64,000 nt of DNA from a bacterium M00.F.Ca.ET.205.01.1.1 (GCA_004791255.1 SRUQ01000004.1:262031-326030); one strand, 5' to 3'; shown: positions 24,093 to 34,408, counted from the stretch's first letter. The notes: generated by a model from the letters alone, not told the origin. Numbers and translations are program-made.

Positions 24093-26603
24093 CTAATCCG
24101 GATCGGGCTTCTTCGCCTTGCGCGACTTCGGCAGCCTTTTCGCATCAGCTTCCGCTTGCGCCTTGGCCTGCTCCTGCTCGGCGAAGTCGGCCTCGATCTT
24201 GTCGTCGTCTGTCGGCCAGGCGACGTGCTTCTTGACCTCCACCACCGCGCGCGGCGTCGAGGGTATCTCGATGTGTTCGCCGGTGAATTTTTCCAGCACG
24301 GCGAAGCGGACATCGTTCTGCACGATGTTGCCGTTCATCACATCGGCCAGGAACACGCGGATCTCGAATTCGAGCGCCGCAGTCCCGAAATTGGAAAACA
24401 GCACGAAAGGCTCGGGGTTCTTCAGCACCAGCGGATGGCTGCGCGCGATCTCCAGAAGGATGGCATGGACCTGCTTGACGTCGCTGCCATAGGCGACGCC
24501 GACCTTGATGTCGACGCGGCCGAGCTTGTTGCGGTGCGTCCAGTTGCCGACGGCGTTGTTGATCAGGTTGGAATTGGGCAGGATCACCGACTGCCGCTGG
24601 AAGGTTTCGATCTCGGTGGCGCGCACGCTGATCTTCTTGACCGTACCGCTGACATCGCCGGCAACGATCCAGTCGCCGACCTTGAACGGCCGCTCGGCGA
24701 GCAGGATCAGGCCGGAGACGAAGTTCGAGACGACATTCTGCAGGCCAAAACCGATACCGAGGGAAAGCGCACCGGCGACCAGCGCCAGGCTGGAGAGATC
24801 GATGCCGGCGGCCGAAATGCCGACCAGCGCCGCCAGCGCCACGCCGGCATAGCCGACCGCCAGCCGGATTGAGTTGCGCACCCCGGTATCGACCTTGCCG
24901 CGCGCCATGACCGAGCCGTCAAGCCAGCCCTGGAACCAGCGCGTCAGGAAATAGCCGATGACGAAGACGACGATGCCCGACAGGATGCCGGTGACAGAAA
25001 TCGTCACCGAACCGATATTGATGCCGGTTGCCAGCTTGTAGGCCCATGCCTGGATGTCGCCCGGCTGGAAACCCCACATCAAAAGGATCAGCGGCAGGAA
25101 AACCAGCACGATCAACAGATTGATTGCAACACTGACCACGAGGCCGAGCTGGTCGAGTGCCGTATCCTCATAGCTGGAATTGGCCGACAGCCATCGCCCG
25201 ACGGTAGTGTCGGCGAACGCACCCTCTTCGCCGATCGCCCGTGACGACAGGAAGCCGATATAGGCTGTTATCAGCACTGTGCCGGTGACCACAACCTGCA
25301 GCGAGACGAACAGCGCAAGGCCGATATAGCCAAGCAGCGCCGCGATGATGGTGAAGAGCCCGAGCGACAGCGACGTATAGCGCAGCCATGCCGGCCACGG
25401 GCGCCAGCTACCGTCACGCACCCTGAACGGCCTCAGCATCGCCATCAGGATCAGGATGACGCCGACGATGATGGTGGCGACGAAACTGCGCGCGATGGTC
25501 AGCGACAGCGGCGAGCCCATCTTGTCGTTCACGACCGACAGGAAGTTGTTGAAGCCGATGACCACGGCCATGGCCGTGGTCAGGCGGACCAGCCAGCGGG
25601 CCGGCCCGGTTTCGACGGGGATGAGGCGCCAGTTCGGCAAACGCGGTTCGAGTGCCGCGTTGGTCAGACGGTTGACGCAGAAGACCACGCCGATGACGGT
25701 CGCCAGCGCATTGAGGAAGACCCCGATGTCGCCGCGCAACACGTTGTAATAGTTGAAAAAGAAGATGGTCAAGCCGAGAAAGGCGCCAACCGCCAGCGTC
25801 GGCAGCAAGGTCGACCAGAAAGCCACCGAAAGGCGGCTGAGATAGGACGGGTCCTCATTGGCGGGATCGGCCTCGAAAACCCGCCCGAACAGGCGCCGTC
25901 CGCCAACCAGCAGCACCAGCGCCAGGCCGAGCGCCACAAAGGTTGCCGCCAGCATGGCCTGGAATTTGAACTTGAAGGCGAAACCCAGCCAGGATGACAC
26001 CGCCTTGTAGAAATTGCCGAACTCGTCGTGGGCGTCGGAAAACACCTGCGGGCTCAGCGCATCCGACAGCACATAGCGCTTGGTCAAAAGGTTGCGGAAC
26101 AGCTCGCTGCGCATATTGCCGATCTTGTCGATCAGCCCGCTGATGCGGATCGACAGGTTTTGTGCGCTGGCGACGACCGCGTTGATCTCGGCCTTTTCCG
26201 ACGCTAGCGCCTGGCGTTCGCCGGTCACGATGTCGGGTTCCTGCGGCTGGCCTGCCGCCGGCGGCGGCCCCAGCACCTCGATGCGCTTGTTGATGTCGGT
26301 GAGTCGCGAACGGAACGCCAGCGCACTGCTCAGCGCCGCCCGCGACAGATCCTCCAACTGCAGACGGATATCGACGAGTGAGCCATCGTCCTCGGCATCC
26401 TGCTGTATCTTCTTTTCGAGATCGTCAGTCTTGGCCGTCAGGCCCTGAATGACTTTCTGCTGGTCGGTGATCAGCCCGGCGGCGCCCTGGCCAAGCGCCT
26501 GAGCCATAGCCTCGAACGAAGGCTGCGCCGAAACGACAAGCGCGAGGATCAGGACGAGGCGAAGCAATCGAAAAAGCATGGTCTGTCGGCGACTCACGGA
26601 CAT
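24093..26603 (-). CDS. Large mechanosensitive channel (MscS/MscK type, DUF3772)
   Basis: About 836 residues. A signal-like N-terminus is followed by a periplasmic DUF3772-like coiled region (about residues 30-190, with GLTAKTDDLEKKIQ), multiple membrane spans in the middle, and a C-terminal MscS core: SLGIGFGLQNVVSNFVSGLI as pore-lining helix, then the cytosolic beta and vestibule domains. It opens under membrane tension to release solutes in hypo-osmotic shock. Start uncertain between ATGs at 26603 and 26579. The C-terminal tail is Lys/Arg-rich. It may relate to betaine osmolytes only in the general sense. Confidence 0.88.
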   Translation of the reverse strand: MSVSRRQTMLFRLLRLVLILALVVSAQPSFEAMAQALGQGAAGLITDQQKVIQGLTAKTDDLEKKIQQDAEDDGSLVDIRLQLEDLSRAALSSALAFRSRLTDINKRIEVLGPPPAAGQPQEPDIVTGERQALASEKAEINAVVASAQNLSIRISGLIDKIGNMRSELFRNLLTKRYVLSDALSPQVFSDAHDEFGNFYKAVSSWLGFAFKFKFQAMLAATFVALGLALVLLVGGRRLFGRVFEADPANEDPSYLSRLSVAFWSTLLPTLAVGAFLGLTIFFFNYYNVLRGDIGVFLNALATVIGVVFCVNRLTNAALEPRLPNWRLIPVETGPARWLVRLTTAMAVVIGFNNFLSVVNDKMGSPLSLTIARSFVATIIVGVILILMAMLRPFRVRDGSWRPWPAWLRYTSLSLGLFTIIAALLGYIGLALFVSLQVVVTGTVLITAYIGFLSSRAIGEEGAFADTTVGRWLSANSSYEDTALDQLGLVVSVAINLLIVLVFLPLILLMWGFQPGDIQAWAYKLATGINIGSVTISVTGILSGIVVFVIGYFLTRWFQGWLDGSVMARGKVDTGVRNSIRLAVGYAGVALAALVGISAAGIDLSSLALVAGALSLGIGFGLQNVVSNFVSGLILLAERPFKVGDWIVAGDVSGTVKKISVRATEIETFQRQSVILPNSNLINNAVGNWTHRNKLGRVDIKVGVAYGSDVKQVHAILLEIARSHPLVLKNPEPFVLFSNFGTAALEFEIRVFLADVMNGNIVQNDVRFAVLEKFTGEHIEIPSTPRAVVEVKKHVAWPTDDDKIEADFAEQEQAKAQAEADAKRLPKSRKAKKPDPD

Positions 26604-26779
26604 AAAGGGCAATATCAAAGCCTGTCCTTGATAAAGACGGCCATATCATGGGGCAAGCCACCGCCGCCGATCGCACACGCCCAAGCGTCGGCCAGTCGAA
26701 AGGCGATGGCGCAATATTGGCTTTGCGTCCGCCGCCTGCTCTATAGTCTGCCGCATCGCCCGAAACGGACACCATACAC

Positions 26780-28039
26780 ATGGCAGAGTACTCGGCCCTC
26801 TCGCTGCTCGCGAACGCGCTCAAGGGAAACAAGGACTGGAAGCCGGCCTGGCGCAAACCGGATCCGAAGGCCTCCTATGACGTCATCATCATAGGCGGCG
26901 GCGGGCATGGGCTGTCGACCGCCTATTACCTGGCCAAGGAACACGGCATCACCAATGTGGCGGTGCTGGAGAAAGGCTGGCTCGGCTCCGGCAATGTCGG
27001 CCGCAACACCACGGCTGTCCGCTCCAACTACCTCCTGCCGGCCAACACCCGCTTCTACGAACATTCGATGAAGATGTGGGAGGGCCTGTCGCACGAGCTC
27101 AACTACAACGTCATGTTCTCGCAGCGCGGCTGCCTGAACCTCGCCCACACACCGGCCCAGTTCGACGACTATGCAAGGCGCGGCAACGCCATGCGGCATC
27201 TAGGCGTCGATGCCGAATTGATGACGCCGGCCGAAATCAAACGCCTGATCCCGGCACTCGATATCTCCAGCAATGCACGCTTCCCTGTGGTCGGCGGCCT
27301 GATGCAGCGCCGTGCAGGCACCGCCCGGCACGATGCGGTGGCCTGGGGCTATGCGCGCGGCGCCGACCGTCGGGGCGTCGATATCATCGAAAATTGCGAG
27401 GTCACCGGTTTCCTGCGCGACGGCGACCGCGTCACCGGCGTCACCACATCGCGCGGCGATATCAGGGCCAAGAAGGTAGCGGTCGCGGTGGCCGGCAGTA
27501 CCGGGCGCGTGATGCAATTGGCCGGCGTCGACACCATGCCGATCGAGAGCCATGTGCTGCAGGCCTTCGTCACCGAATCGCTAAAGCCCTTTATCGACAC
27601 CGTCGTCACCTTCGGCATGGGCCACTTCTACATGTCGCAGTCGGATAAGGGCGGCCTGGTCTATGGCGGCGACATCGACGGGTACAACAGCTACGCGCAG
27701 CGCGGCAACCTGCCCATCGTCGACGAGGTGATGAGCGAGATGCTGGCGCTATTTCCCGGCCTTGCCCGCGTGCGCATGCTGCGCTCCTGGGGCGGCGTCT
27801 GCGACATGTCGATGGATGGCTCGCCGATCATCACCATGGGACCGCTGCCGGGCATGTATCTCAATTGCGGCTGGTGCTACGGCGGCTTCAAGGCGACGCC
27901 GGCCTCCGGCTGGTGCTTCGCCTGGACCATCGCCAAGGACCAGCCGCACGATTTCAACGCCCCGTTCACGCTCGACCGCTTCCATCGCGGCCTGGTGATC
28001 GACGACAAGGGCCAGGGCGCCAACCCCAGACTGCATTAA
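26780..28039 (+). CDS. soxB: Sarcosine oxidase subunit beta
   Basis: A 419-residue catalytic subunit of heterotetrameric sarcosine oxidase. An FAD-binding motif IIIGGGGHGLSTAYYL lies at about residues 35-50, and the DAO fold continues to the C-terminus with GGVCDMSMDGSPI and NCGWCYGGFKATP. The enzyme oxidises sarcosine to glycine, giving hydrogen peroxide and, with THF, methylene-THF. It starts the operon soxBDAG. The N-terminal AEYSALSLLANAL matches typical SoxB proteins. A spacer of 54 bases, made largely of a 15-bp tandem repeat, separates it from soxD. Confidence 0.96.
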   Translation: MAEYSALSLLANALKGNKDWKPAWRKPDPKASYDVIIIGGGGHGLSTAYYLAKEHGITNVAVLEKGWLGSGNVGRNTTAVRSNYLLPANTRFYEHSMKMWEGLSHELNYNVMFSQRGCLNLAHTPAQFDDYARRGNAMRHLGVDAELMTPAEIKRLIPALDISSNARFPVVGGLMQRRAGTARHDAVAWGYARGADRRGVDIIENCEVTGFLRDGDRVTGVTTSRGDIRAKKVAVAVAGSTGRVMQLAGVDTMPIESHVLQAFVTESLKPFIDTVVTFGMGHFYMSQSDKGGLVYGGDIDGYNSYAQRGNLPIVDEVMSEMLALFPGLARVRMLRSWGGVCDMSMDGSPIITMGPLPGMYLNCGWCYGGFKATPASGWCFAWTIAKDQPHDFNAPFTLDRFHRGLVIDDKGQGANPRLH

Positions 28040-28088
28040 GCAAGACTGCACTAAGCAAGGCCTCACCGAGCAAGGCTTCAACAGGAAT
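28029..28088 (+). repeat. 15-bp tandem repeat across the soxB stop
   Basis: GACTGCATTAAGCAA (28029-28043), GACTGCACTAAGCAA (28044-28058), GGCCTCACCGAGCAA (28059-28073), then GGCTTCAACAGGAAT. The soxB stop TAA lies inside the first unit. Period 15 is a multiple of three, so copy-number change would not shift frames. Confidence 0.75.
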
Positions 28089-28093
28089 ATACC

Positions 28094-28384
28094 GTGCTGA
28101 TCACCTGTCCCTATTGCGGCCCGCGCGACGTCATCGAATTCACCTATCAGGGTGACGGCAACCGCGAACGCCCCGAGCCTGCCTCGCAGAATTTCGAGGC
28201 CTGGAACGCCTATGTCTACGATCGGCTGAACCCGGCCGGCGACCACAATGAGATCTGGCAGCATTCCGGCGGCTGCCGCTCGCATCTCAGGGTCGTGCGC
28301 AACACGCTGACGCATGAGATTTCGAGTGTCGCCTTCGCGCGTGGCGACCACGGCCCGCGCCGCAAGATGGAGGGCAAGTCGTGA
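28094..28384 (+). CDS. soxD: Sarcosine oxidase subunit delta
   Basis: A 96-residue zinc-binding subunit. CPYCG near the N-terminus plus a His and Cys in WQHSGGCRSHL match the zinc site of SoxD. It is structural in the tetramer. GTG start (reads VLITCPYCG) with AGGAAT ten bases upstream. Its stop overlaps the soxA start by four bases. Confidence 0.95.
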   Translation: MLITCPYCGPRDVIEFTYQGDGNRERPEPASQNFEAWNAYVYDRLNPAGDHNEIWQHSGGCRSHLRVVRNTLTHEISSVAFARGDHGPRRKMEGKS

Positions 28385-31374
28385 GCCCGCGCCGCATCGA
28401 AACCGGCAACCGCATCGACCGGCTGAAGACGATCCGCTTCACCTTCGACGGCGCCGCCTACACCGGCCATGCCGGCGACACGCTGGCGTCCGCGCTGCTC
28501 GCCAACGGCGTCACCCTTTTCGGACGGTCATTCAAATACCACCGCCCGCGCGGCTTGCTGAGCGCGGGCGTCGAGGAGCCGAACGCGCTGGTGACGGTGC
28601 TGCGTGGCGACGTCCGCGAGCCTAACATCGCCGCCACCATGGTCGAGATCCATGACGGACTGGTCGCCATAAGCCAGAACCGCTTTCCCTCGCTTTCATG
28701 GGATATCAACGCCGTCAACCAGCTCGGCGGCAAGATTCTGTCGGCCGGCTTCTACTACAAGACGTTCATGGGACCGGTCATCGGCCCGTTCAAAGGCACC
28801 CGCTTCTGGATGTTCTGCGAGCATTTCATTCGCCGCGCCGCCGGTCTCGGCCGCGCCGGCTCGGCCGCGGATCCGGCGCGCTACGAGCGCATGAACGCCT
28901 TTTGCGACGTGCTGGTGGTCGGCTCCGGCCCCGCCGGGCTGATGGCTGCCAAGGCCGCCGCCGATCAGGGCGCGCGCGTCATCCTGGCCGAACTCGATCC
29001 GCGTTTCGGCGGCTCGGCCAACTGGTCAGACGAGACCATCGACGGGCTGCCCTCCGCCGACTGGGCCAGGCGCGCGGTGAAGCAGCTCGAAGGCCATGAC
29101 AATGTCCGCCTTCTGCCGCGCACCACTGTCTGGGGCTACTATGACAACAACACGCTGGCCGCGCTCGAGCGCGTCAGCGATCACAAGGAAAACCCCGGCA
29201 AGGGCGAGCCGCTGCATCGCTACTGGGCGATCCGCGCGGGGTCGGTGGTGCTGGCCACCGGCGCCTTCGAACGGCCGCTGGTATTCCCCGGCAACGACCG
29301 GCCGGGCGTCATGCTGGCGCATGCCGCCGAACGCTATGCCAATGAATTCGGCGTGTTGCCCGGCGACAAGGTCGCGCTGTTCACCAACAATGACAGCGCA
29401 TATCGCAGTGCGCTGGCTCTGAAGAAGGCCGGGGCGCAGATCGTCGCCATCGCCGACGTCAGGCCGGAGCTTTCGGGCGACGTGCGCAAGCTGGCCGAGG
29501 AAACCGAAGCAGAAATCCTCACCGGCCATGCCGTCATCGCCACCGAGGGCGGCAGGGCGCTGACCGGCCTCAAGCTGCAACGCTTCGACATGGCCAATGG
29601 CGGGCTTACCGGCGATGCCCGCAGCATCCATGCCGATTGCCTGCTGATGTCGGGCGGCTGGTCGCCAACCATACATCTGGCCAGCCAGGCCGGCGCCCGG
29701 GCGGAGTGGAGCCCGGCGCGGCAAGCCTTCCTGCCACCGCAACCGACACAGAAATGGATTGGCGCCGGCGCGTTCACCGGCAGCTTTTCCACCGCCGAGG
29801 CGATTGCCGAAGGCCGCGCCGCCGGCCTTGCCGCGGCAGGAGGATCTTCTACCCCGACCGCGCTGCCCTCGGTCGAGGCGGCGCCGGGCGATCCCGATCC
29901 GGCGCCGGTTTTCGAGATCAGGGCCAAGGGCAAGAGCTTCGTCGATTTCCAGCATGATGTGACGGCGGAAGACGTGCGGCTGGCGCATCGCGAAGGCTTC
30001 GTCTCGGTCGAGCATTTGAAGCGCTACACCACGCTTGGCATGGCGACGGACCAGGGCAAGAGCTCCAACGTTCCCGGCCTTTCGATCATGGCCGAGGCGC
30101 TTGGCAAGCCGATACCCGAAGTCGGCACGACGCGCTTCCGCCCGCCCTTTGCGCCGGTTTCGATAGGCTCCCTGGCGGCGGAGCGCTTCGGCGACCTCAA
30201 GCCCGAACGGCTGACGCCCATGCACGACTGGCATGTCGACAATGGCGCGACGATGTACTCGGCCGGTCTCTGGTACCGGCCGATGATCTACGGGCTTTCA
30301 GGCGAGACGATCGAACAGGCCTATGTGCGCGAGGCCCGCGCGACGCGCGAAACCGCCGGCATCGTCGACGTCTCGACGCTCGGTAAGATCGCCATACAAG
30401 GGCCCGACGCCGCCGAGTTCCTCGACCGCGTCTACACCAACATGTTTTCGACGCTCGCCGTCGGCAAGGCGCGCTACGGGCTGATGCTGCGCGAGGACGG
30501 CTTCGCCTTCGACGACGGCACCACATGGCGGCTCGGCGAACAGGACTTCCTGATGACCACCACCACGGCCAATGCCGGCAAGGTGATGCAGCATCTGGAA
30601 TATTTCCTCGACGTGATCTGGCCGGAGCTGAAGGTCCACGTCACCTCGGTGACCGACCAGTGGGCTGGCGCGGCAATTGGCGGACCGAAGGCCAGGCAGA
30701 TCCTGGCGGCCTCCGTCACCGGCACCGCTGTCGACAATGTCACCTTGCCCTTCATGGGCATCGTGCGCGGCGAAATCTCCGGCGTTCCGGTGATGATCTG
30801 CCGGCTGTCCTTCTCTGGCGAAATGGCCTTCGAGGTCTATTGCGGCGCCGGCTACGGCACCCATGTCTGGGAAACGCTGGTCGCGGCCGGAAAGCCGTTC
30901 GGGCTGGTCACCTACGGGCTCGAGGCGCTGGGCACGATGCGCATCGAGAAGGGCCACGTCACCGGCGCCGAGATCGACGGCCGCACCACGGCGCGCGACC
31001 TGCATCTCGACTGGATGCTGTCGAAGAAGAAACCCTTCATCGGCTCGGCGATGATGGACCGCGAAGGTCTGGTCTCGTCCGACAGGCTGGAACTGGTCGG
31101 CCTCATGGCGCTCGATAACCGCCCGCTCAATGGCGGCGCGCATATCGTCGAGGAGCTCGACGAGGCCAATCCGCATGGCTCCATCGGCCATATCACCGCC
31201 TGCTGCTATTCGCCGGCGCTCGGCAAGCATATCGCCCTGGCGCTGGTCAAGGGCGGCAAGGCGCGGCACGGTACCCGCGCTCATGTCTCCGACCCGCTGC
31301 GCAACCGTTTCGGGCCGGTCGAGATCGTTTCTAACCACTTCTATGATCCGGACGGGAGCCGCATGCATGGTTGA
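28381..31374 (+). CDS. soxA: Sarcosine oxidase subunit alpha
   Basis: A 997-residue subunit. An N-terminal ferredoxin-like segment (about residues 10-100, HAGDTLASALLANGV) is followed by a NAD-binding Rossmann region with VVGSGPAGLMAAKAA near 178 and a C-terminal GcvT/folate domain from about residue 600 (IQGPDAAEFLDRVYTNMF; FSGEMAFEVYCGAG). This subunit receives the iminium product and forms methylene-THF. The GTG start overlaps soxD by four bases, and its end overlaps soxG by eight. It is collinear with the known Corynebacterium and rhizobial enzymes. Confidence 0.96.
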   Translation: MSPRRIETGNRIDRLKTIRFTFDGAAYTGHAGDTLASALLANGVTLFGRSFKYHRPRGLLSAGVEEPNALVTVLRGDVREPNIAATMVEIHDGLVAISQNRFPSLSWDINAVNQLGGKILSAGFYYKTFMGPVIGPFKGTRFWMFCEHFIRRAAGLGRAGSAADPARYERMNAFCDVLVVGSGPAGLMAAKAAADQGARVILAELDPRFGGSANWSDETIDGLPSADWARRAVKQLEGHDNVRLLPRTTVWGYYDNNTLAALERVSDHKENPGKGEPLHRYWAIRAGSVVLATGAFERPLVFPGNDRPGVMLAHAAERYANEFGVLPGDKVALFTNNDSAYRSALALKKAGAQIVAIADVRPELSGDVRKLAEETEAEILTGHAVIATEGGRALTGLKLQRFDMANGGLTGDARSIHADCLLMSGGWSPTIHLASQAGARAEWSPARQAFLPPQPTQKWIGAGAFTGSFSTAEAIAEGRAAGLAAAGGSSTPTALPSVEAAPGDPDPAPVFEIRAKGKSFVDFQHDVTAEDVRLAHREGFVSVEHLKRYTTLGMATDQGKSSNVPGLSIMAEALGKPIPEVGTTRFRPPFAPVSIGSLAAERFGDLKPERLTPMHDWHVDNGATMYSAGLWYRPMIYGLSGETIEQAYVREARATRETAGIVDVSTLGKIAIQGPDAAEFLDRVYTNMFSTLAVGKARYGLMLREDGFAFDDGTTWRLGEQDFLMTTTTANAGKVMQHLEYFLDVIWPELKVHVTSVTDQWAGAAIGGPKARQILAASVTGTAVDNVTLPFMGIVRGEISGVPVMICRLSFSGEMAFEVYCGAGYGTHVWETLVAAGKPFGLVTYGLEALGTMRIEKGHVTGAEIDGRTTARDLHLDWMLSKKKPFIGSAMMDREGLVSSDRLELVGLMALDNRPLNGGAHIVEELDEANPHGSIGHITACCYSPALGKHIALALVKGGKARHGTRAHVSDPLRNRFGPVEIVSNHFYDPDGSRMHG

Positions 31375-31954
31375 GCGCCTTTCACCGCTGGAGCCGGACT
31401 TCCATCCCGGCTCGCATGGCAATTTCGAGCATGGCGTCGACGTCATCCTGACCGAGACCAGGCCCGGCTCGATCGTGCAGCTCGCCGCCTGGCCCGGCGA
31501 GGAGAAGAAGTTGATAGCGGCCATTCGCGCCGTCACCGGGCTCGCATTGCCCGATGGCGCCGGCGGTGGCATCTCCAGTGGCGGGAAATCAGTATTCGGT
31601 TTCGCGCCGGGCAAATTCACCGTCGCCGACGACGCCGAGGGTCTGGCCGAGGCTTTCGCCAAGGCGGTGGGTCCGGCTATCGGCACGGTGACCGATCTTT
31701 CGCACGGCCGCACGGTGATCCGCATTGCCGGGCCGAAGGCCGAATGGGTGCTCGCCAAATTCTTCGCCATCGACTTCGCCCTGCCGGCCTTCCCGGTCGG
31801 CTCCGGCCGCTCGACGGCCCATCACGACGTCTTCGCCCAGATCCATCGCAGCGGCACCGACCAGTTCGACATCCACGTCTTCCGCTCGTTCGCCCGTTCG
31901 TTCTGGAAGGCGCTCTGCCACGCCAGCGAGGAAGTCGGCTACGAGGTGCAGTAG
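31367..31954 (+). CDS. soxG: Sarcosine oxidase subunit gamma
   Basis: A 195-residue GcvT-related subunit with LSHGRTVIRIAGPKAEWVL and FDIHVFRSFARSFWKAL segments typical of SoxG. The ATG at 31367 overlaps the soxA stop, so translation is coupled; the longer frame upstream is a shadow of soxA. It completes soxBDAG. The usual downstream folate genes (glyA, folD, purU) are not present here. Confidence 0.94.
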   Translation: MVERLSPLEPDFHPGSHGNFEHGVDVILTETRPGSIVQLAAWPGEEKKLIAAIRAVTGLALPDGAGGGISSGGKSVFGFAPGKFTVADDAEGLAEAFAKAVGPAIGTVTDLSHGRTVIRIAGPKAEWVLAKFFAIDFALPAFPVGSGRSTAHHDVFAQIHRSGTDQFDIHVFRSFARSFWKALCHASEEVGYEVQ

Positions 31955-32114
31955 GCTGATCGCATGGCCGCATCTGGCCTCAAGGCCAACCGGTTCTGCC
32001 GCTAGAGAATTCCGCCCAAGGCGACCATGGTAGCAAGCTGTGGCCGCCAAACCGGCCCGAAGGGTATAAGAACCCGTCTCACAGTCAGCACATGAGTTTG
32101 GTTCGAACATCCCA

Positions 32115-33557
32115 ATGACCGCAGAACTATCCGCCGGCGCCACCGATCGCGCCGATGTGCCGGCCAGAGCCTTGCTCCTGCTGCCGCTCACTGTTGCCTG
32201 CGGCGTGTTCATGACCAGCCTCGACCAGAATGTCGTGGTGACGGCGCTGCCCGGCATCGGCGAAAGCCTCGGCCGGCCGCCCAGCCAGCTCGGCCTCCTG
32301 ATCACCGTCTATGTCGCCAGCCTGATCATATCGATGCCAACAGGTGGCTGGGCTGCCGACCGCTTCGGCCTGCGCAACGTCTACTGCTTTGCCTTGCTGG
32401 TGTTCGCAGCCTCGTCGGGACTGTGCGGTCTGTCCAACGACATCTGGACGCTGGTCGGCGCCCGCGCGCTACAGGGCTTTGGCGGCGCGCTGATGGGCAC
32501 GCTCGGCCAGGTCGTCATCCTGACCACCTTCCCGCGCAGCCGGACTTTGAAGATCAACATGTACATCTCGCTCGCCGGCCAGTCCGGACCGCTGGTCGGC
32601 CCGCTCGTCGGCGGTGCGCTCACCACGTACATCTCGTGGCGCTGGATCTTCTTCATCAACGTGCCGTTCGCGCTTGTGGCCGCCCTTCTTGCGGCCTCGC
32701 TATTTCCGACCGTCACCAAGCCGGTGCGCACACCGTTCGATTTTCCGGGCTTTCTCCTGGTCGGCAGCGGCATGGTGCTGCTGGTCTTCGGCATGGATTC
32801 GCTTGCCGCAAAAGATGCGACCAGCGGCGTGATCGCGGCTGAGCTGGCGCTGGCCGTCGCCATCCTGACGATCGCCTCGCTCTACTGTCTGCGCGCCCGC
32901 AATCCGCTGCTCGACCTCAAGCTCTTGCGCATCCGTACCTTTCGCATCTCTTTCCTGACCGGCGGCGGGCTGGACACGATCGGCCTCAGTTCGGTGGTGT
33001 TCCTGCTGCCGCTGATGTTCCAGCTCGGCTTCGGCATGAGCGCCGTGCAGGCGGGATCGCTGACCTTTGTCGCGGCCGTCGGCTCGGTGATCATGCGGTT
33101 CTTCATGCCGCAGCTGCTCAACCGCTTCGGCTTCCGCCGCGTGCTGGTTTGCAACACGCCGATCGTTGCCGCGATGGTCGCGGCCTTCGCCTTGATACAG
33201 GCGACCACGCCGGTCTGGATCGTGCTGATTTATATCTTCGTCTTCGGCGTCTTCCGGTCCGCGCAATGGGCTTCGACCGGCAACCTCGCCTATTCCGACA
33301 TCGCGCCCGAACATCTCGCCCGCTTCAGCGCGCTTTATTACATTCTCTGGCAGCTGGCGGTGGCGATCAGCGTCGGTCTGGCGGCGGCGATGCTGTCTTT
33401 CCTGGCCGGAGGCGGCGCCGCGGTCGCCAACGACTTCCGCATCCTGTTCGTGATCGAGGGCGTCATAACGCTCTGCGCGCTGCTCGCTTATCTCAAGCTG
33501 ACGCCGCAGGACGGCGCCCATGTCAGCGGCCACGGCGCACAGTTCAATCCGGAATAG
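32115..33557 (+). CDS. DHA2-type MFS multidrug exporter
   Basis: A 480-residue protein with about 14 hydrophobic segments of the EmrB/QacA group. An early SLDQNVVVTALPGIGESL and GGWAADRFGLRNVY (loop 2-3 MFS motif) are visible, and RALQGFGGALMGTLG follows. Such proteins export drugs by proton antiport. No partner membrane-fusion protein is adjacent and no regulator is divergent, so the substrate is open. Confidence 0.9.
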   Translation: MTAELSAGATDRADVPARALLLLPLTVACGVFMTSLDQNVVVTALPGIGESLGRPPSQLGLLITVYVASLIISMPTGGWAADRFGLRNVYCFALLVFAASSGLCGLSNDIWTLVGARALQGFGGALMGTLGQVVILTTFPRSRTLKINMYISLAGQSGPLVGPLVGGALTTYISWRWIFFINVPFALVAALLAASLFPTVTKPVRTPFDFPGFLLVGSGMVLLVFGMDSLAAKDATSGVIAAELALAVAILTIASLYCLRARNPLLDLKLLRIRTFRISFLTGGGLDTIGLSSVVFLLPLMFQLGFGMSAVQAGSLTFVAAVGSVIMRFFMPQLLNRFGFRRVLVCNTPIVAAMVAAFALIQATTPVWIVLIYIFVFGVFRSAQWASTGNLAYSDIAPEHLARFSALYYILWQLAVAISVGLAAAMLSFLAGGGAAVANDFRILFVIEGVITLCALLAYLKLTPQDGAHVSGHGAQFNPE

Positions 33558-33584
33558 CAACGCGGCGAGACTAACGGCCGAAGC

Positions 33585-34289
33585 CTACTCGCTGAATGTA
33601 ACCCATTCCTCGAGCGGCACGCGATCGGTGCGGAATGCGTTTTCGGGCTTGGACGTGTCCTCGTGGCCGAGCGCCATGCCGCAGACGACGATCTCCTCGT
33701 CGGGAATGTTGAGCACCGGCCTGATCTGTCGGTGGTAGGGTGCGAAAGCCGCTTGCGGGCAGGTGTGCAGGCCTCTGCCCCGCGCCGCGACCATGATGTT
33801 CTGCAGGAACATGCCATAGTCGATCCACGAGCCCTGGTTGAGCCTGCGGTCGATGGTGAAGACCATGCCGACCGGCGCATCGAAGAAGACGAAGTTGCGA
33901 TCGTGCTGGGCACGCATCCTGTCCACCTCGCGGCGGCCGATGCCGAGCGCGCCATAGAGGCCGAAGCCGTTGGCGCGGCGACGGGTCAGATAGGGCTCGA
34001 AGAACTGCGTAGGATAGTAACGATATTCGTCCCAGTCGGCCTTCTCGGCGCGGATGCCGGAATTGAGGATGGCGTCCGATATCTTCTGCTTGGTCTCGCC
34101 CTTGGTCACATAGACCCGCCAGGGCTGCATGTTGGTGCCGGACGGGGCGCGTGCCGCGACAGCCAGTATGTCGCGGATCGTCTCATCATCGACCATGTCG
34201 GGCAGAAATGCGCGTACCGAACGTCGCGACAGGATCGCGTCGTCGACGATCTCGGCGTCAACGGCGATTCGAGCCTTCTTCTCCAGCAT
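33585..34289 (-). CDS. Nitroreductase-family protein
   Basis: A 234-residue FMN-dependent nitroreductase-fold protein. The FMN-binding Arg-Arg-Ser motif is SRRSVRAFLPD near residue 22, and RAPSGTNMQPWRVYV and the C-terminal VCGMALGHED are typical. Cytosolic, NAD(P)H-dependent reduction of nitro or other electron-poor compounds. The ATG at 34289 with AAAGGGA upstream is preferred to an ATG at 34412 that would lie within operator-like DNA of the divergent gene. Substrate unknown. Confidence 0.88.
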   Translation of the reverse strand: MLEKKARIAVDAEIVDDAILSRRSVRAFLPDMVDDETIRDILAVAARAPSGTNMQPWRVYVTKGETKQKISDAILNSGIRAEKADWDEYRYYPTQFFEPYLTRRRANGFGLYGALGIGRREVDRMRAQHDRNFVFFDAPVGMVFTIDRRLNQGSWIDYGMFLQNIMVAARGRGLHTCPQAAFAPYHRQIRPVLNIPDEEIVVCGMALGHEDTSKPENAFRTDRVPLEEWVTFSE

Positions 34290-34408
34290 GGGCCGTCCCT
34301 TTGTCTCGATCGGACGTCCCCACTCGCCGCTCGTGGCCGAGCCTTTGCATGAACCGTCAAAATCCTGCAAGCAATTCTTGAGCATCGGTGAAAATCCACT
34401 TGATTTTT

